A stretch of DNA of 64,000 nucleotides, from contig JAVZCO010000001.1 in the NCBI GenBank assembly GCA_038874355.1, positions 20,913 to 84,912 on the forward strand, given 5' to 3'. Positions 28,192-36,607 of the stretch are shown here, one piece after another. The position numbers and the translations under genes were made by a program. Each line of letters opens with the position of its first letter. Position 1 is the stretch's first letter. Source of the stretch: Candidatus Pacearchaeota archaeon. Lineage in GTDB: Archaea > Nanobdellota > Nanobdellia > Pacearchaeales > GW2011-AR1. A model generated the notes under the pieces. That model was not told the origin of the DNA. It did not search any database and saw nothing but the letters and a program-made list of their open reading frames with translations.

Positions 28192-30561
28192 TTAAAGAAA
28201 TTCTACCTTGAATTTTCCTTCTTTTATTTCTTTAGCATTAACTACTGCTTTAAAATCATTAAAACAATTTTCAATTAATTTTTTGTCTTCTTTTGGTAAA
28301 GTTAAGATAATTTCTGCTTTTACAGATTTCTTAGCTAAACTTTTTTCTTGCCTTATTTTACTTATAATTTCCAATATTTTATCAAAATTTTCTTCATCAT
28401 TTTTATTACCTTTTATTTTTATTTTTTTAGGCCATTTAGTTATATGTATTGATTTTTCTTTTTCATATTTTTTAAAATATTTTTGATAAATATATTCTGT
28501 AACAAATGGTGTTATAGGAGCCATTATTTTTATTATTGTTAATAATCCATTATATAAAGAAAAATAAGCGGATTCTTTTTCATGTTTTGTCCCATTATAA
28601 ATTCTATATTTAACTATTTCTAAATAATTATCACAAAAAACTCTCCAAAAAAAATTTTCTGTTAATAATTTTACTTGAGAATAACTATAATTTTCAAAAT
28701 TTTTTGTTGTTTTTTCTATTAACAAATTTAATTTGTTTAGGAATAATCTATCTATATAATTTAATTCTTTTGGTTTTTTTATATATTTTAGATTCATAAA
28801 AACAAATTTGCTTGCATTTATTATTTTTTTAATAAATTTCATTCCTGCAACTAAATCTTTTTCTTGATATTCTACATCTTCCCCTAATTTAGAAGAAGCC
28901 GCCCAAAATCTTAAAGCATCTGCACAATATTTTTTTAAAACATCTTCAGGTTCAACAATATTTCCTTTACTTTTAGACATTTTCTCTCTTCCTAATGTAA
29001 CAAAACCAGATATAATTACATCTCTAAATGGTTTTTTATTATAATGCAGATGACTTTTTACAACTGTATTAAAAAGCCAAAAAGTTATTATTTCTGATGC
29101 CTGTGGCCTTAAAGACATTGGAAATAATTTATCTTCTATTTCTTTTGGCATTTTTTCTACTGCTAATCTAGGAGTTAAAGAAGATGTAAACCATGTATCT
29201 AAAACATCTTTTTCTGGTTCAAAATCAGAAGAATTACATTTAATACATCTCTTTTTCGGTTTTGATTTTAATGGATCTACAGGTAAATCTTTTTCTTCTG
29301 CTAAAATAATTTCATTACAATTTTTACAATACCATATAGGAAAAGGAACACCAAAAAATCTTTGTCTTGATATAAGCCAGTCCCATTGCAAACCTTTTAT
29401 CCAATTAATATATCTATTAATCATAAAGTCGGGATACCATTTTAATTCTTTTCCCCATTTTATCATTTCATTTTTCAAATCAAGATACTTGACAAACCAT
29501 TGTTTTGTTTTAATAAATTCTATCTCTGTTCCGCATCTTTCATGAACCTTAACTTCATGTTCTATTGGTCTTTGTTCTACCAACAAGTTTTCTTTTTTTA
29601 AATCTTCTAAAATTTTTTCTCTTGCTTCTTTTATTGTCATTCCAGAATATCTCCCACATATATTAGACATTCTTCCATCTTTTTTTATTGCTTCTTTTAT
29701 TTCTAAATTATAGGCTTTTTGCCATTCCATATCTGTTTGATCACCAAAAGTACAACACATTACTATTCCTGTTCCTTTTTCAATTTCAGCTCTCTTATCT
29801 TCTAGAATAGGAACTTCAAAATTGAATAAAGGAACTTTTGCTTTTTTTCCTTTTAGATGTTTATATCTTTTGTCTTGTGGATTATAAAATACTGCAACAC
29901 AAGCCGGTAATAATTCTGGTCTTGTGGTATCTATTGCAACATCTTCATTTTCTACTTTAAATAGTATTCTATTAAAATAAGTTTTGACTTTTTTATCTTG
30001 GCATTCTACCTGAGAAATCCCTGTTTCACAAACAGGACACCACATAGAAGGAGCATCTCTTCTGTAAACTCTTCCTTTTTTATAAAGATCAATAAAACTC
30101 CATTGAGATATTCTTCTAGAATTATCATCTATAGTAGAATAGATTATATTCCAATCACAACTTATTCCTATTCTTTTCCAATCTTGAATGTACAAAGGTA
30201 TTAATTTATTTTTTAATGTATCTAAACATAATTTTATGAAATCTTCTCTTGAAATATCTTTTGCTCTTATATTATACATTTTTTCTATTAATCTTTCTGT
30301 TGGTAATCCATTATCATCTGTTCCAAAAGGATAAAATATCTCATAACCATTCATTCTTTTATATCTAACAATAAAATCTTGTTGAGAATAAGAAAATGCA
30401 TGGCCCATATGCATCCTTCCAGAAACTGTAGGTGGGGGTGTATCTATAGAAAATATAGGTTTTTTTGTTTTTTTATTGAATTTAAAAATATTATTTTCTT
30501 CCCAAAATTTTAATATATTTTGTTCTTCTTTTGTTGAATTATATTCTTCCTCAATTTTCAT
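28192..30561 (-). CDS. valS: Valyl-tRNA synthetase
   Basis: Class I synthetase for tRNA-Val with editing activity. The 789 residues carry the HIGH motif as HMGH (51-54, within PPPTVSGRMHMGHA) and KMSKS in GREKMSKSKGNIVEP. The CP1 editing domain is present with TTRPELLPACVAV. Cys pairs CPVC and CKNC..CIKC form zinc sites. The anticodon-binding helical domain is shorter than in bacteria and the C-terminal coiled coil is absent, as usual for archaea. Confidence 0.97.
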   Translation of the reverse strand: MKIEEEYNSTKEEQNILKFWEENNIFKFNKKTKKPIFSIDTPPPTVSGRMHMGHAFSYSQQDFIVRYKRMNGYEIFYPFGTDDNGLPTERLIEKMYNIRAKDISREDFIKLCLDTLKNKLIPLYIQDWKRIGISCDWNIIYSTIDDNSRRISQWSFIDLYKKGRVYRRDAPSMWCPVCETGISQVECQDKKVKTYFNRILFKVENEDVAIDTTRPELLPACVAVFYNPQDKRYKHLKGKKAKVPLFNFEVPILEDKRAEIEKGTGIVMCCTFGDQTDMEWQKAYNLEIKEAIKKDGRMSNICGRYSGMTIKEAREKILEDLKKENLLVEQRPIEHEVKVHERCGTEIEFIKTKQWFVKYLDLKNEMIKWGKELKWYPDFMINRYINWIKGLQWDWLISRQRFFGVPFPIWYCKNCNEIILAEEKDLPVDPLKSKPKKRCIKCNSSDFEPEKDVLDTWFTSSLTPRLAVEKMPKEIEDKLFPMSLRPQASEIITFWLFNTVVKSHLHYNKKPFRDVIISGFVTLGREKMSKSKGNIVEPEDVLKKYCADALRFWAASSKLGEDVEYQEKDLVAGMKFIKKIINASKFVFMNLKYIKKPKELNYIDRLFLNKLNLLIEKTTKNFENYSYSQVKLLTENFFWRVFCDNYLEIVKYRIYNGTKHEKESAYFSLYNGLLTIIKIMAPITPFVTEYIYQKYFKKYEKEKSIHITKWPKKIKIKGNKNDEENFDKILEIISKIRQEKSLAKKSVKAEIILTLPKEDKKLIENCFNDFKAVVNAKEIKEGKFKVEFL

Positions 30562-30636
30562 ATTTATTATAAAGTATAATTATTTTTAAATCTTCTTTTA
30601 GTTAAATTTATAAATAAAAGGAATATTTTATTTAAA

Positions 30637-30792
30637 ATGTCAGATAGAATTAATCTTCCTATAGGAACTGGTGGCTTATTAAGATATGACGAAGATTATC
30701 CTTCTAAAGTAGTCTTAACTCCAGCTCATGTTATCTTCTTCATCTTAGGAATAATAGGGATATGGATTTTTCTCAAGATATTCTTAAAATAA
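30637..30792 (+). CDS. secG: Sec61-beta / SecG subunit of the Sec translocon
   Basis: A 51-residue tail-anchored protein. The start MSDRINLPIGTGGLLRYDED is the archaeal Sec61beta signature (Pro, Gly-Gly-Leu, Arg-Tyr). PAHVI leads into a single C-terminal membrane helix (about 32-48). It stabilises SecYE in protein export. It is divergent from valS. A TATA-like AATTTATAAATAAA block precedes the ATG by about 20-33 bases. Confidence 0.93.
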   Translation: MSDRINLPIGTGGLLRYDEDYPSKVVLTPAHVIFFILGIIGIWIFLKIFLK

Positions 30793-30879
30793 ACTTTTTA
30801 TTATTTTAAAATTATATTTATTTTTGAAATTAATTACTTAAAAGGTAAAATATATTAAGTTATAATTCTTATTTTTATT

Positions 30880-31353
30880 ATGAATGAGGATAAAGAAAAA
30901 TTTCTTATTAGCTTAGATAATGCTAAAAAATATTTACAAACAGTAGATCATTTAGTTTATGTAACCTTTCCTTTAATTAAAGAACAAAGATTACTATTAA
31001 AAGCATTAGAAGAATTACAAAATGCTTTAATAAATATAATAAATTCTATTTTACAATATGAAGCTTATAACAAAAAAATAATTATATCTAAAAATGCTGA
31101 AGAAAATTTTAATATATTCAAAAAAATAGCCCCAACTTATAGTATAAGTTTAAATCAGTTAGAAAAAATAATAGAAATATTAAAAATAACTGAAAAACAT
31201 AAAAAGAGTCCTTTTGAATTTATAAAGGATGGTAAAATAGTCATAATGGGAGATAATTTTGAAACAGAAATCTTATCTATAGAAAAAATAAAAGAATATA
31301 TAATAGAAACAAAAGATTTTTTAAGAAAAGTAAGAACAAAAATTAACTCCTAA
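30880..31353 (+). CDS. Helical hypothetical protein, paralogue A of a pair
   Basis: 157 residues, predicted almost all helical in the first two thirds, starting with KKYLQTVDHLVYVTFPLIKE. A short beta unit follows (EFIKDGKIVIMGDNFETEIL), then a last helix (EYIIETKDFLRKV). The same order and several residues recur in the next gene, so the two are diverged paralogues. Family not recognised; the helical bundle recalls HEPN-like proteins, but I see no catalytic RxxxxH motif. It is placed just before a MinD-like ATPase gene. Confidence 0.75.
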   Translation: MNEDKEKFLISLDNAKKYLQTVDHLVYVTFPLIKEQRLLLKALEELQNALINIINSILQYEAYNKKIIISKNAEENFNIFKKIAPTYSISLNQLEKIIEILKITEKHKKSPFEFIKDGKIVIMGDNFETEILSIEKIKEYIIETKDFLRKVRTKINS

Positions 31354-31412
31354 TTAAGAGAAAGATATAAATATAAGTTAATATTAAAAATTTTTACTTA
31401 AAAAAAGTTAAG

Positions 31413-31847
31413 ATGGAGAAAATATTACAAGAAAAAATTTCAGCAGATCATCTGTTTTATGTTAGCTTGAAGTATACAAAAACAACAGATGTAATTTTGA
31501 ATTTATTAGAAAAGTGGAAAAATATTATAGAAATCTCATTAGAAAAATTATTAGAAAAAGCTAAAAAAAAGAATATAATAAAAAATATTCCTCATGTTCC
31601 TAAAATGAAAATAGATGTTTGTAAGAAAATTTTTAAAAAAAATACAAACATTATAGAAGCAATAAATCTATTAGAATTTCTAAAAAAGATTCCGGTTATA
31701 GAAAAAATTAGAGAAAATGAATTTAGAAAAAATGTTGCGGTTAAGATTTTACATAAAGGTGAATGGATAACAATTGATATAGAAAAATTGGAAGAATATA
31801 ATGAAATAATAGAAAGATTTATAAGAGAAGTCAAACAATTTTTATAA
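31413..31847 (+). CDS. Helical hypothetical protein, paralogue B of a pair
   Basis: 144 residues aligning with the preceding protein: SADHLFYVSLKYTKTTDVIL against VDHLVYVTFPLIKEQRLLLK. The C-terminal beta unit is VAVKILHKGEWITIDIEKLE, followed by a closing helix ending in REVKQF. The MinD-like ATPase gene starts 1 base after the stop, so the pair and the ATPase are very probably co-expressed. Function unknown. Confidence 0.78.
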   Translation: MEKILQEKISADHLFYVSLKYTKTTDVILNLLEKWKNIIEISLEKLLEKAKKKNIIKNIPHVPKMKIDVCKKIFKKNTNIIEAINLLEFLKKIPVIEKIRENEFRKNVAVKILHKGEWITIDIEKLEEYNEIIERFIREVKQFL

Positions 31848-31848
31848 C

Positions 31849-32610
31849 ATGGGAAAAATTTATGCTATTGTATCTGGTAAAGGTGGAACAGGAAAAACAA
31901 CAACAACAATAAATTTAGGAGCTGCTTTAACAAAATTCAAAAGTGATGTTATAATAGTTGATGCTAATTTAACAACACCAAATCTATCTTTATATTTAGG
32001 CGCTCCTGTTGTTCCAATTTCTTTACCACATGTATTACAAAAAAAAGCAAGAATAGAAGATGCTATATATGAACATCATTCTGGAATGAAAATTGTTCCT
32101 TCTTCTTTATCATTAAAAGATCTAAAAAAAATTAATTATCATTTATTAAAAGATACTATGGAAAGTTTAAAAAAAATATCAGATCATGTAATCTTAGATT
32201 CTGCTGCTGGATTAGGAGAAGAATCAATTAAACCGATAGAAGTAAGCGATGGTGTTATTGTTGTAGTAAACCCAAATATATTATCTGTAACAGATGCTTT
32301 AAAAACAATCAAAATAGCAAAAGATCTAGACAAAGAAGTTTTAGGAGCAATAGTTACAAGAGTTACTTATGATGATTCTGAAATGAGTATTAAAAGCATA
32401 CAAGAGATGTTAGAAGTTCCAATATTAGGAATAATACCTGAAGACAAATCAGTTCATAAATCTTTAGCAAAAAGAAATGCTGTTATACATACTCACCCAA
32501 GAAGTAAAGCTTCAAAATCCTATATAGATGTTGCTGCAAAATTATTAGGAAAAAGGAGAAAAAAGAAATTTTTTGAAAGATTTTTAGAAAGATTAGGTTT
32601 AAAAAAATAA
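31849..32610 (+). CDS. MinD/ParA-family ATPase
   Basis: 253 residues with the deviant Walker A GKGGTGKTTT (10-19), the signature Lys of the MinD/ParA family, Walker A' VDANLTTPNLSLYLG, and the Walker B strand VILDSAAGLGEESI. The C-terminus is a basic amphipathic helix (KKKFFERFLERLGLKK) typical of MinD membrane-targeting sequences. It would cycle on the membrane. No MinC/MinE is present; the two helical proteins upstream are the natural partner candidates. Confidence 0.93.
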   Translation: MGKIYAIVSGKGGTGKTTTTINLGAALTKFKSDVIIVDANLTTPNLSLYLGAPVVPISLPHVLQKKARIEDAIYEHHSGMKIVPSSLSLKDLKKINYHLLKDTMESLKKISDHVILDSAAGLGEESIKPIEVSDGVIVVVNPNILSVTDALKTIKIAKDLDKEVLGAIVTRVTYDDSEMSIKSIQEMLEVPILGIIPEDKSVHKSLAKRNAVIHTHPRSKASKSYIDVAAKLLGKRRKKKFFERFLERLGLKK

Positions 32611-32781
32611 TTAATTTTTATTATAGGAAGAAATAAATATATCTTTATTGAGAAAATTTTTATTAAACCAATTATAACAAATTTTTTAATCTTCTATTTT
32701 CTTCTTATAGTTTAAATTTAGGATCGTTCCAAAAAACTTTTTAAAAATCCAAACTTAATCTTATTTTTATTTTCATACAAA

Positions 32782-33120
32782 TTAACTAACCCTACTTCCT
32801 AACTCTATATCTTTTTCTGGAATAATTAAAACTACCTTATTATTTTCTTCTTCAACTACTGCTAGTAACATTCCTTCGCTTTTAATTCCTCTTATTATTT
32901 TTGGTTCTAAATTTGTAAAAAGAATTATCTTTTTATTTTTTAGTTCCTCTTTTTTATAATATTTTTTTATACCAGCACATATTATTCTTTTTCCTAATTC
33001 TTTTCCTAAATCAACCTCAATTTTATATAAATTATCTGTTCCTTCTATATCTTCTATATTAATTATTTTTCCAACTCTTAAATCTAATTTTTGCCATTCA
33101 GAAAATTTTATATTTTCCAT
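32782..33120 (-). CDS. Free-standing MetRS tRNA-binding domain (Trbp111-like)
   Basis: 112-residue OB-fold protein with LDLRVGKIINIEDIEGTDNL and IICAGIKKYY, the pattern of the C-terminal domain of MetRS, Trbp111 and EMAPII. It raises tRNA affinity of MetRS as a separate dimeric subunit. It is encoded 7 bases downstream of the MetRS gene that lacks this domain. Confidence 0.93.
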   Translation of the reverse strand: MENIKFSEWQKLDLRVGKIINIEDIEGTDNLYKIEVDLGKELGKRIICAGIKKYYKKEELKNKKIILFTNLEPKIIRGIKSEGMLLAVVEEENNKVVLIIPEKDIELGSRVS

Positions 33121-33127
33121 TTTAATT

Positions 33128-34555
33128 TTATATTTTCTTAAATAAAATTTCTGCTTTTTTAATTTTATTTATCTTTAATGGTTCGTTTATTTGATTTAAA
33201 TTTTTTATTTCAAAATTGAAAATTTTAGAAATTTTTTCGCTTGTTTCTGGAATAAAGGGCCATAATAATATAGAAACAGATTTTATGCTATCTGCTAACT
33301 CGTATAAAATCTTCTTATCTTTAGTTTCCCATGGTTTTTTCTTTTGAACATATTCATTACAAACATCTATAAATTCAAAAATTAAATTTAATGCCTTATC
33401 TAATTCATAATTTTCTATATTTCTTTCAATTTCATTTAATTTCAACTCCTTGATTATTTTATTTTCTGTCTTTTCTAATCCATATTTTTCAGCTAATGCA
33501 GAAACTCTAGAAACTAAATTTCCTAATTTATTTGCTAATTCATTATTATTTCTTTCTATTAATTTTTTTTCTGAAAAATCTCCATCTTCTCCTAAAACAA
33601 AATTCCTTGCGATGTAATATCTTATTGTATCACATCCGTACTTTTCTACAAGAATTTTAGGAGAGATTACATTTCCTAAACTTTTACTAATCTTTTGCCC
33701 ATTAAATGTTAAAAAACCATGAATAAAAACAGTTTTTGGTAATTTTTCTTTTGCTGCCATTAACATTGCTGGCCAAATAACAGTATGAAACCATCCATTA
33801 TCTTTTCCTAATAAATGGACATCTGCTGGCCAATATTTTTTATTATTTTTTACAGCACTTAAATAATTTAATAAAGCATCAAACCAAACATATACGACAT
33901 GTTCTTTATCAAAAGGAAACTCTATTCCCCATTTAAAATTTTTTCTTGTAATACTTAAATCCTTTAGTCCCTCTTTTACTCTATTTATTATTTCATTTCT
34001 TCTTTCTTTTGGTAAAATAAAAGTAGAATTTTTTTCGTATAAATCTAAAAGTTTTTTTCTATATTTACCTAATTTAAAAAAATATGTTTCTTCTTTTAAT
34101 ATTTCTATTTTTTTATTTGGATGTAATGAACATTTTCCATTAATCAAATCTTTTTCTGTTTTGTATTCTTCACATCCTACACAATAATAACCTTCATAAA
34201 AATCTTTGTAAATATCTTCTTTTATTTTTTTTATAAAATCTTTAACAAACTCTTCATGATCTTTATCTGTCGTTCTTATAAATCTGTTATATTCTATATT
34301 TAATAATTCCCAGCTTTCTTTAAATTTATTAGACATCACATCAACAAATTCTTTTTCTTCTTTTTTATTTTCTTTTGCACTTAATGATATTTTTTGTCCG
34401 TGTTCATCTGTTCCTGTTAAGAAAAATACATCATATCCTTTCAGTTTGTAGTATCTCGCCAGAATATCTGCAATTATTTTTTGGTATGCATGACCTATAT
34501 GAGGATTTGCGTTAACATAATCTATTGCAGTTGTAATATAAAACTTATTTTTCAT
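33128..34555 (-). CDS. metG: Methionyl-tRNA synthetase catalytic subunit
   Basis: Charges initiator and elongator tRNA-Met. The 475 residues hold the HIGH motif HIGH (19-22, in ANPHIGHAYQ), a zinc knuckle (CVGCEE...CSLHP), the KMSKS loop as KISKSLGN, and an anticodon-binding helical domain with FIDVCNEYVQKKKPWE. The fused C-terminal OB domain is absent; the downstream gene supplies it. The protein stops after the helical bundle. Confidence 0.97.
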   Translation of the reverse strand: MKNKFYITTAIDYVNANPHIGHAYQKIIADILARYYKLKGYDVFFLTGTDEHGQKISLSAKENKKEEKEFVDVMSNKFKESWELLNIEYNRFIRTTDKDHEEFVKDFIKKIKEDIYKDFYEGYYCVGCEEYKTEKDLINGKCSLHPNKKIEILKEETYFFKLGKYRKKLLDLYEKNSTFILPKERRNEIINRVKEGLKDLSITRKNFKWGIEFPFDKEHVVYVWFDALLNYLSAVKNNKKYWPADVHLLGKDNGWFHTVIWPAMLMAAKEKLPKTVFIHGFLTFNGQKISKSLGNVISPKILVEKYGCDTIRYYIARNFVLGEDGDFSEKKLIERNNNELANKLGNLVSRVSALAEKYGLEKTENKIIKELKLNEIERNIENYELDKALNLIFEFIDVCNEYVQKKKPWETKDKKILYELADSIKSVSILLWPFIPETSEKISKIFNFEIKNLNQINEPLKINKIKKAEILFKKI

Positions 34556-34566
34556 TTTTTATTTTT

Positions 34567-34863
34567 TTATTTTTTACTTTCTTTTAATTTATAATTTTTT
34601 TTATAAAAAATATTTTTTGTCATACAAACTATCCATTTCCAATGTAAAATAAAATGAATAATTACTAAAATAAAGAATATTATAACGCTATAGTTATGAA
34701 AATTCAACAATACTCTTTTTTTAATTCCTAAAAATATTTTATGATCTCCATAATTCATTCCACAAGAAAAAAAGAAAAAAATAACTAAAGCAGTTATGAA
34801 TGTAATTATAAAAAAAATACCCATTAAAAAATCAATTATATAATTTAATTTAATTTTTTCCAT
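34567..34863 (-). CDS. DUF4405-like small membrane protein
   Basis: 98 residues with two strong membrane helices (about 10-32 and 56-75). His residues are placed as in DUF4405 / cytochrome-b561-like proteins: NFHNYSV at the start of the second helix and IHFILHWKWI at its end. The family may bind haem, but this is not shown here. It lies 11 bases upstream of metG on the same strand. Confidence 0.7.
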   Translation of the reverse strand: MEKIKLNYIIDFLMGIFFIITFITALVIFFFFSCGMNYGDHKIFLGIKKRVLLNFHNYSVIIFFILVIIHFILHWKWIVCMTKNIFYKKNYKLKESKK

Positions 34864-35035
34864 TTTAATATTTAATAGAATATATTTTTTAAATTTAATT
34901 GTATTTTAATCAAAGATTTTTTAAAAATTTAGTTTTATTTTTTATAATAAAGAAATTTTCTTGTATTAAATATTAAAAATTATGTTTCATTAGTAATTTT
35001 TATTTTTTCTTTTGCTTTTCTTTTATTGAAATTTT

Positions 35036-35347
35036 TTAAGATTTTTTTCCTTCTTTTTGTAGTATAAAATTTCCACCTTCAATTTTTATCGCTTTTCCTT
35101 CAATTAAAGAAGATGATATTTTCTTTCTTGCAGAAAGTAATAATCTTGATAAAGTTGGTTGAGATATTCTCATTTTATTTGCTGCTTCTTTTTGTTCAAT
35201 TCCTTCATAATCTACTAATCTTATCGCTTCTATCTCGTCAAAAGTTAATACAACTTCTTCTAAATTTCTTAATGGAATTCCTCTTGGCTTAAAATAAGTT
35301 ATTTGTGTTTTAAAGAAGATTCTTCTACATTTTCTTGGTCTGACCAT
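35036..35347 (-). CDS. DUF134-family helix-turn-helix protein
   Basis: 103 residues of the UPF0251/DUF134 family, recognised from MVRPRKCRRI, LTFDEIEAIRLVDYEGIEQ, and the helix-turn-helix AANKMRISQPTLSRLLLSAR. A role as DNA-binding regulator follows from the fold. It lies 58 bases downstream of the DUF5320 gene with which this family is commonly paired. A 20-base palindrome sits in the promoter of the pair. Confidence 0.9.
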   Translation of the reverse strand: MVRPRKCRRIFFKTQITYFKPRGIPLRNLEEVVLTFDEIEAIRLVDYEGIEQKEAANKMRISQPTLSRLLLSARKKISSSLIEGKAIKIEGGNFILQKEGKKS

Positions 35348-35405
35348 ATCGAATTAATATTAATATTATATATAAATATAACTAAAATAAAAGATAAAAA
35401 ATAAT

Positions 35406-35717
35406 TCATTTAGATATTTCCTTCAATCTCTTTTCTATTTCCTTCATATCTTCTTTTAATATTTCTAATTCTCTCTCAAGGAATTGCTTTTCTTGTTCTT
35501 TTGTCATTTTAATTGGATAATTAGTAATTGGAATTATTTGCTGCATCCTTCTTGCCCTAAAAGATCTTCTTCCAAAACCTCTTCGAAACCCTAACCCAAA
35601 TCTCAAACAAGGAAAATTGTTTATATATCCAGGCATATTAAATCCTGCGCAATAACCCAATCCTCTTCCTGTCATTTTTCCTTCTCCTAATGGTCCTGTT
35701 CCATCTCCTCCCGGCAT
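35406..35717 (-). CDS. DUF5320-family protein
   Basis: 103 residues starting MPGGDGTGPLGEGKMTGRG and GYCAGFNMPGY, the hallmark of DUF5320. The middle is Arg/Phe/Gly-rich (FGLGFRRGFGRRSFRARR). The end is a coiled coil (EREILKEDMKEIEKRL-like heptads; here FLERELEILKEDMKEI). Family function is unknown, though it is often found beside DUF134 and dinitrogenase iron-molybdenum-like proteins. It has a strong Shine-Dalgarno sequence (GGAGG, 35726-35730), rare in this window. Confidence 0.9.
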   Translation of the reverse strand: MPGGDGTGPLGEGKMTGRGLGYCAGFNMPGYINNFPCLRFGLGFRRGFGRRSFRARRMQQIIPITNYPIKMTKEQEKQFLERELEILKEDMKEIEKRLKEISK

Positions 35718-35725
35718 TTTTATTA

Positions 35726-35730
35726 CCTCC
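35726..35730 (-). promoter_or_regulatory. Strong Shine-Dalgarno site of DUF5320 gene
   Basis: GGAGG on the minus strand, 8 bases before the ATG at 35717. Most genes here lack such a site, so this message has a real leader. Confidence 0.7.
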
Positions 35731-35744
35731 TTATATAAATTTAT

Positions 35745-35764
35745 TTATGAATATATATTCATAA
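35745..35764. promoter_or_regulatory. 20-base perfect palindrome at DUF5320-DUF134 promoter
   Basis: TTATGAATATATATTCATAA is its own reverse complement. It covers the TATA-like box 28-47 bases upstream of the DUF5320 start. This is the position where a repressor, possibly the DUF134 protein encoded in the same operon, would block TBP. Confidence 0.5.
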
Positions 35765-35863
35765 TAGTTTATAAATCTTTCTATTTTTTATTTACTTTTT
35801 TATAAGATTTTAAAATAATAAGAAAGAAATCTTTTTATTTTTAAATTTGTTATTATAAAAAAA

Positions 35864-36391
35864 TTATTCTGATTTATTATTTTGTTTTTTCTTATTTTTT
35901 GACTCTTTTAAAAGAATTTTTCTCTCTTCATAAAAAGAAGATTTTCCTTCTCTTTCTGCATATTCTAATATATGTGGATATATAGCAGAAGCTTCTCTTC
36001 TATCAAAACCCAAATCCATTATCACTTGTAAATAATCTTCTTCTGCAAGGGTAAAGGAAGGTTTTAAAGCATATACTAAATATTTATTCCTTTCTAATCT
36101 TTTTTCTTCTATTATACCTTTCAATATTTTTCCATATTGTGGATATTTTTTAGAAAATTCTTCTATTCCTTCTTTCATTGTTCTAGCTCTTCTTTCCTCT
36201 GTTAATTCTTCTATCTTTGCAATAATTCTTTCTCCTATCTCTTCTTTTTTTTCAATTAAATCTGCTATATTTTTTGCAGTTTTATTTAATCTTCTCATAC
36301 CCTTTTCTCCTAAATTTTTTATAGTCCTGTATAATATATCAGAAGCTATCATCCATCTTACATATTTTTCAATTTCTGTTCTTTTTGCCAT
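35864..36391 (-). CDS. Hypothetical helical protein
   Basis: 175 residues, no membrane segment, strongly helical, with an N-terminal IEKYVRWMIASDILYRTIKN and a conserved-looking C-terminal half (EEDYLQVIMDLGFDRREASA; IYPHILEYAEREGK). It ends in a Lys/Asn-rich tail. I do not recognise the family. Coding support is strong and it has its own promoter region upstream of 36391. Confidence 0.75.
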   Translation of the reverse strand: MAKRTEIEKYVRWMIASDILYRTIKNLGEKGMRRLNKTAKNIADLIEKKEEIGERIIAKIEELTEERRARTMKEGIEEFSKKYPQYGKILKGIIEEKRLERNKYLVYALKPSFTLAEEDYLQVIMDLGFDRREASAIYPHILEYAEREGKSSFYEERKILLKESKNKKKQNNKSE

Positions 36392-36536
36392 TTTTATTTA
36401 AAAGATTAGATATATATAAAAATTATTGTATTACAAAAATTATTTAGAAAAATTTAAAAGTTATTGAATTAACTTTCCCTTTGCTTCTTTTCTCTTACAC
36501 AAACTTTATAATATTCTAAAAATTTTATTTTTATAA

Positions 36537-36607
36537 GCAGCCTTAGTTTATCGGTAGAATCCGAGCTTCCCAAGCTCGTGGGGCGGGTTCAATTCCCGCA
36601 GGCTGCA
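36537..36607 (+). tRNA. tRNA-Gly (anticodon CCC)
   Basis: Cloverleaf with acceptor stem GCAGCCT/AGGCTGC, anticodon stem CGAGC/GCTCG around TTCCCAA (anticodon CCC), and T arm CGGGTTCAATTCCCG; discriminator A. The last 19 bases overlap the stop end of the dihydrouridine synthase gene on the other strand. Confidence 0.96.

Noticed and set aside
34864..35035. Small gene between DUF4405 and DUF134
   Set aside because: All frames are broken by early stops and no structured element is visible.
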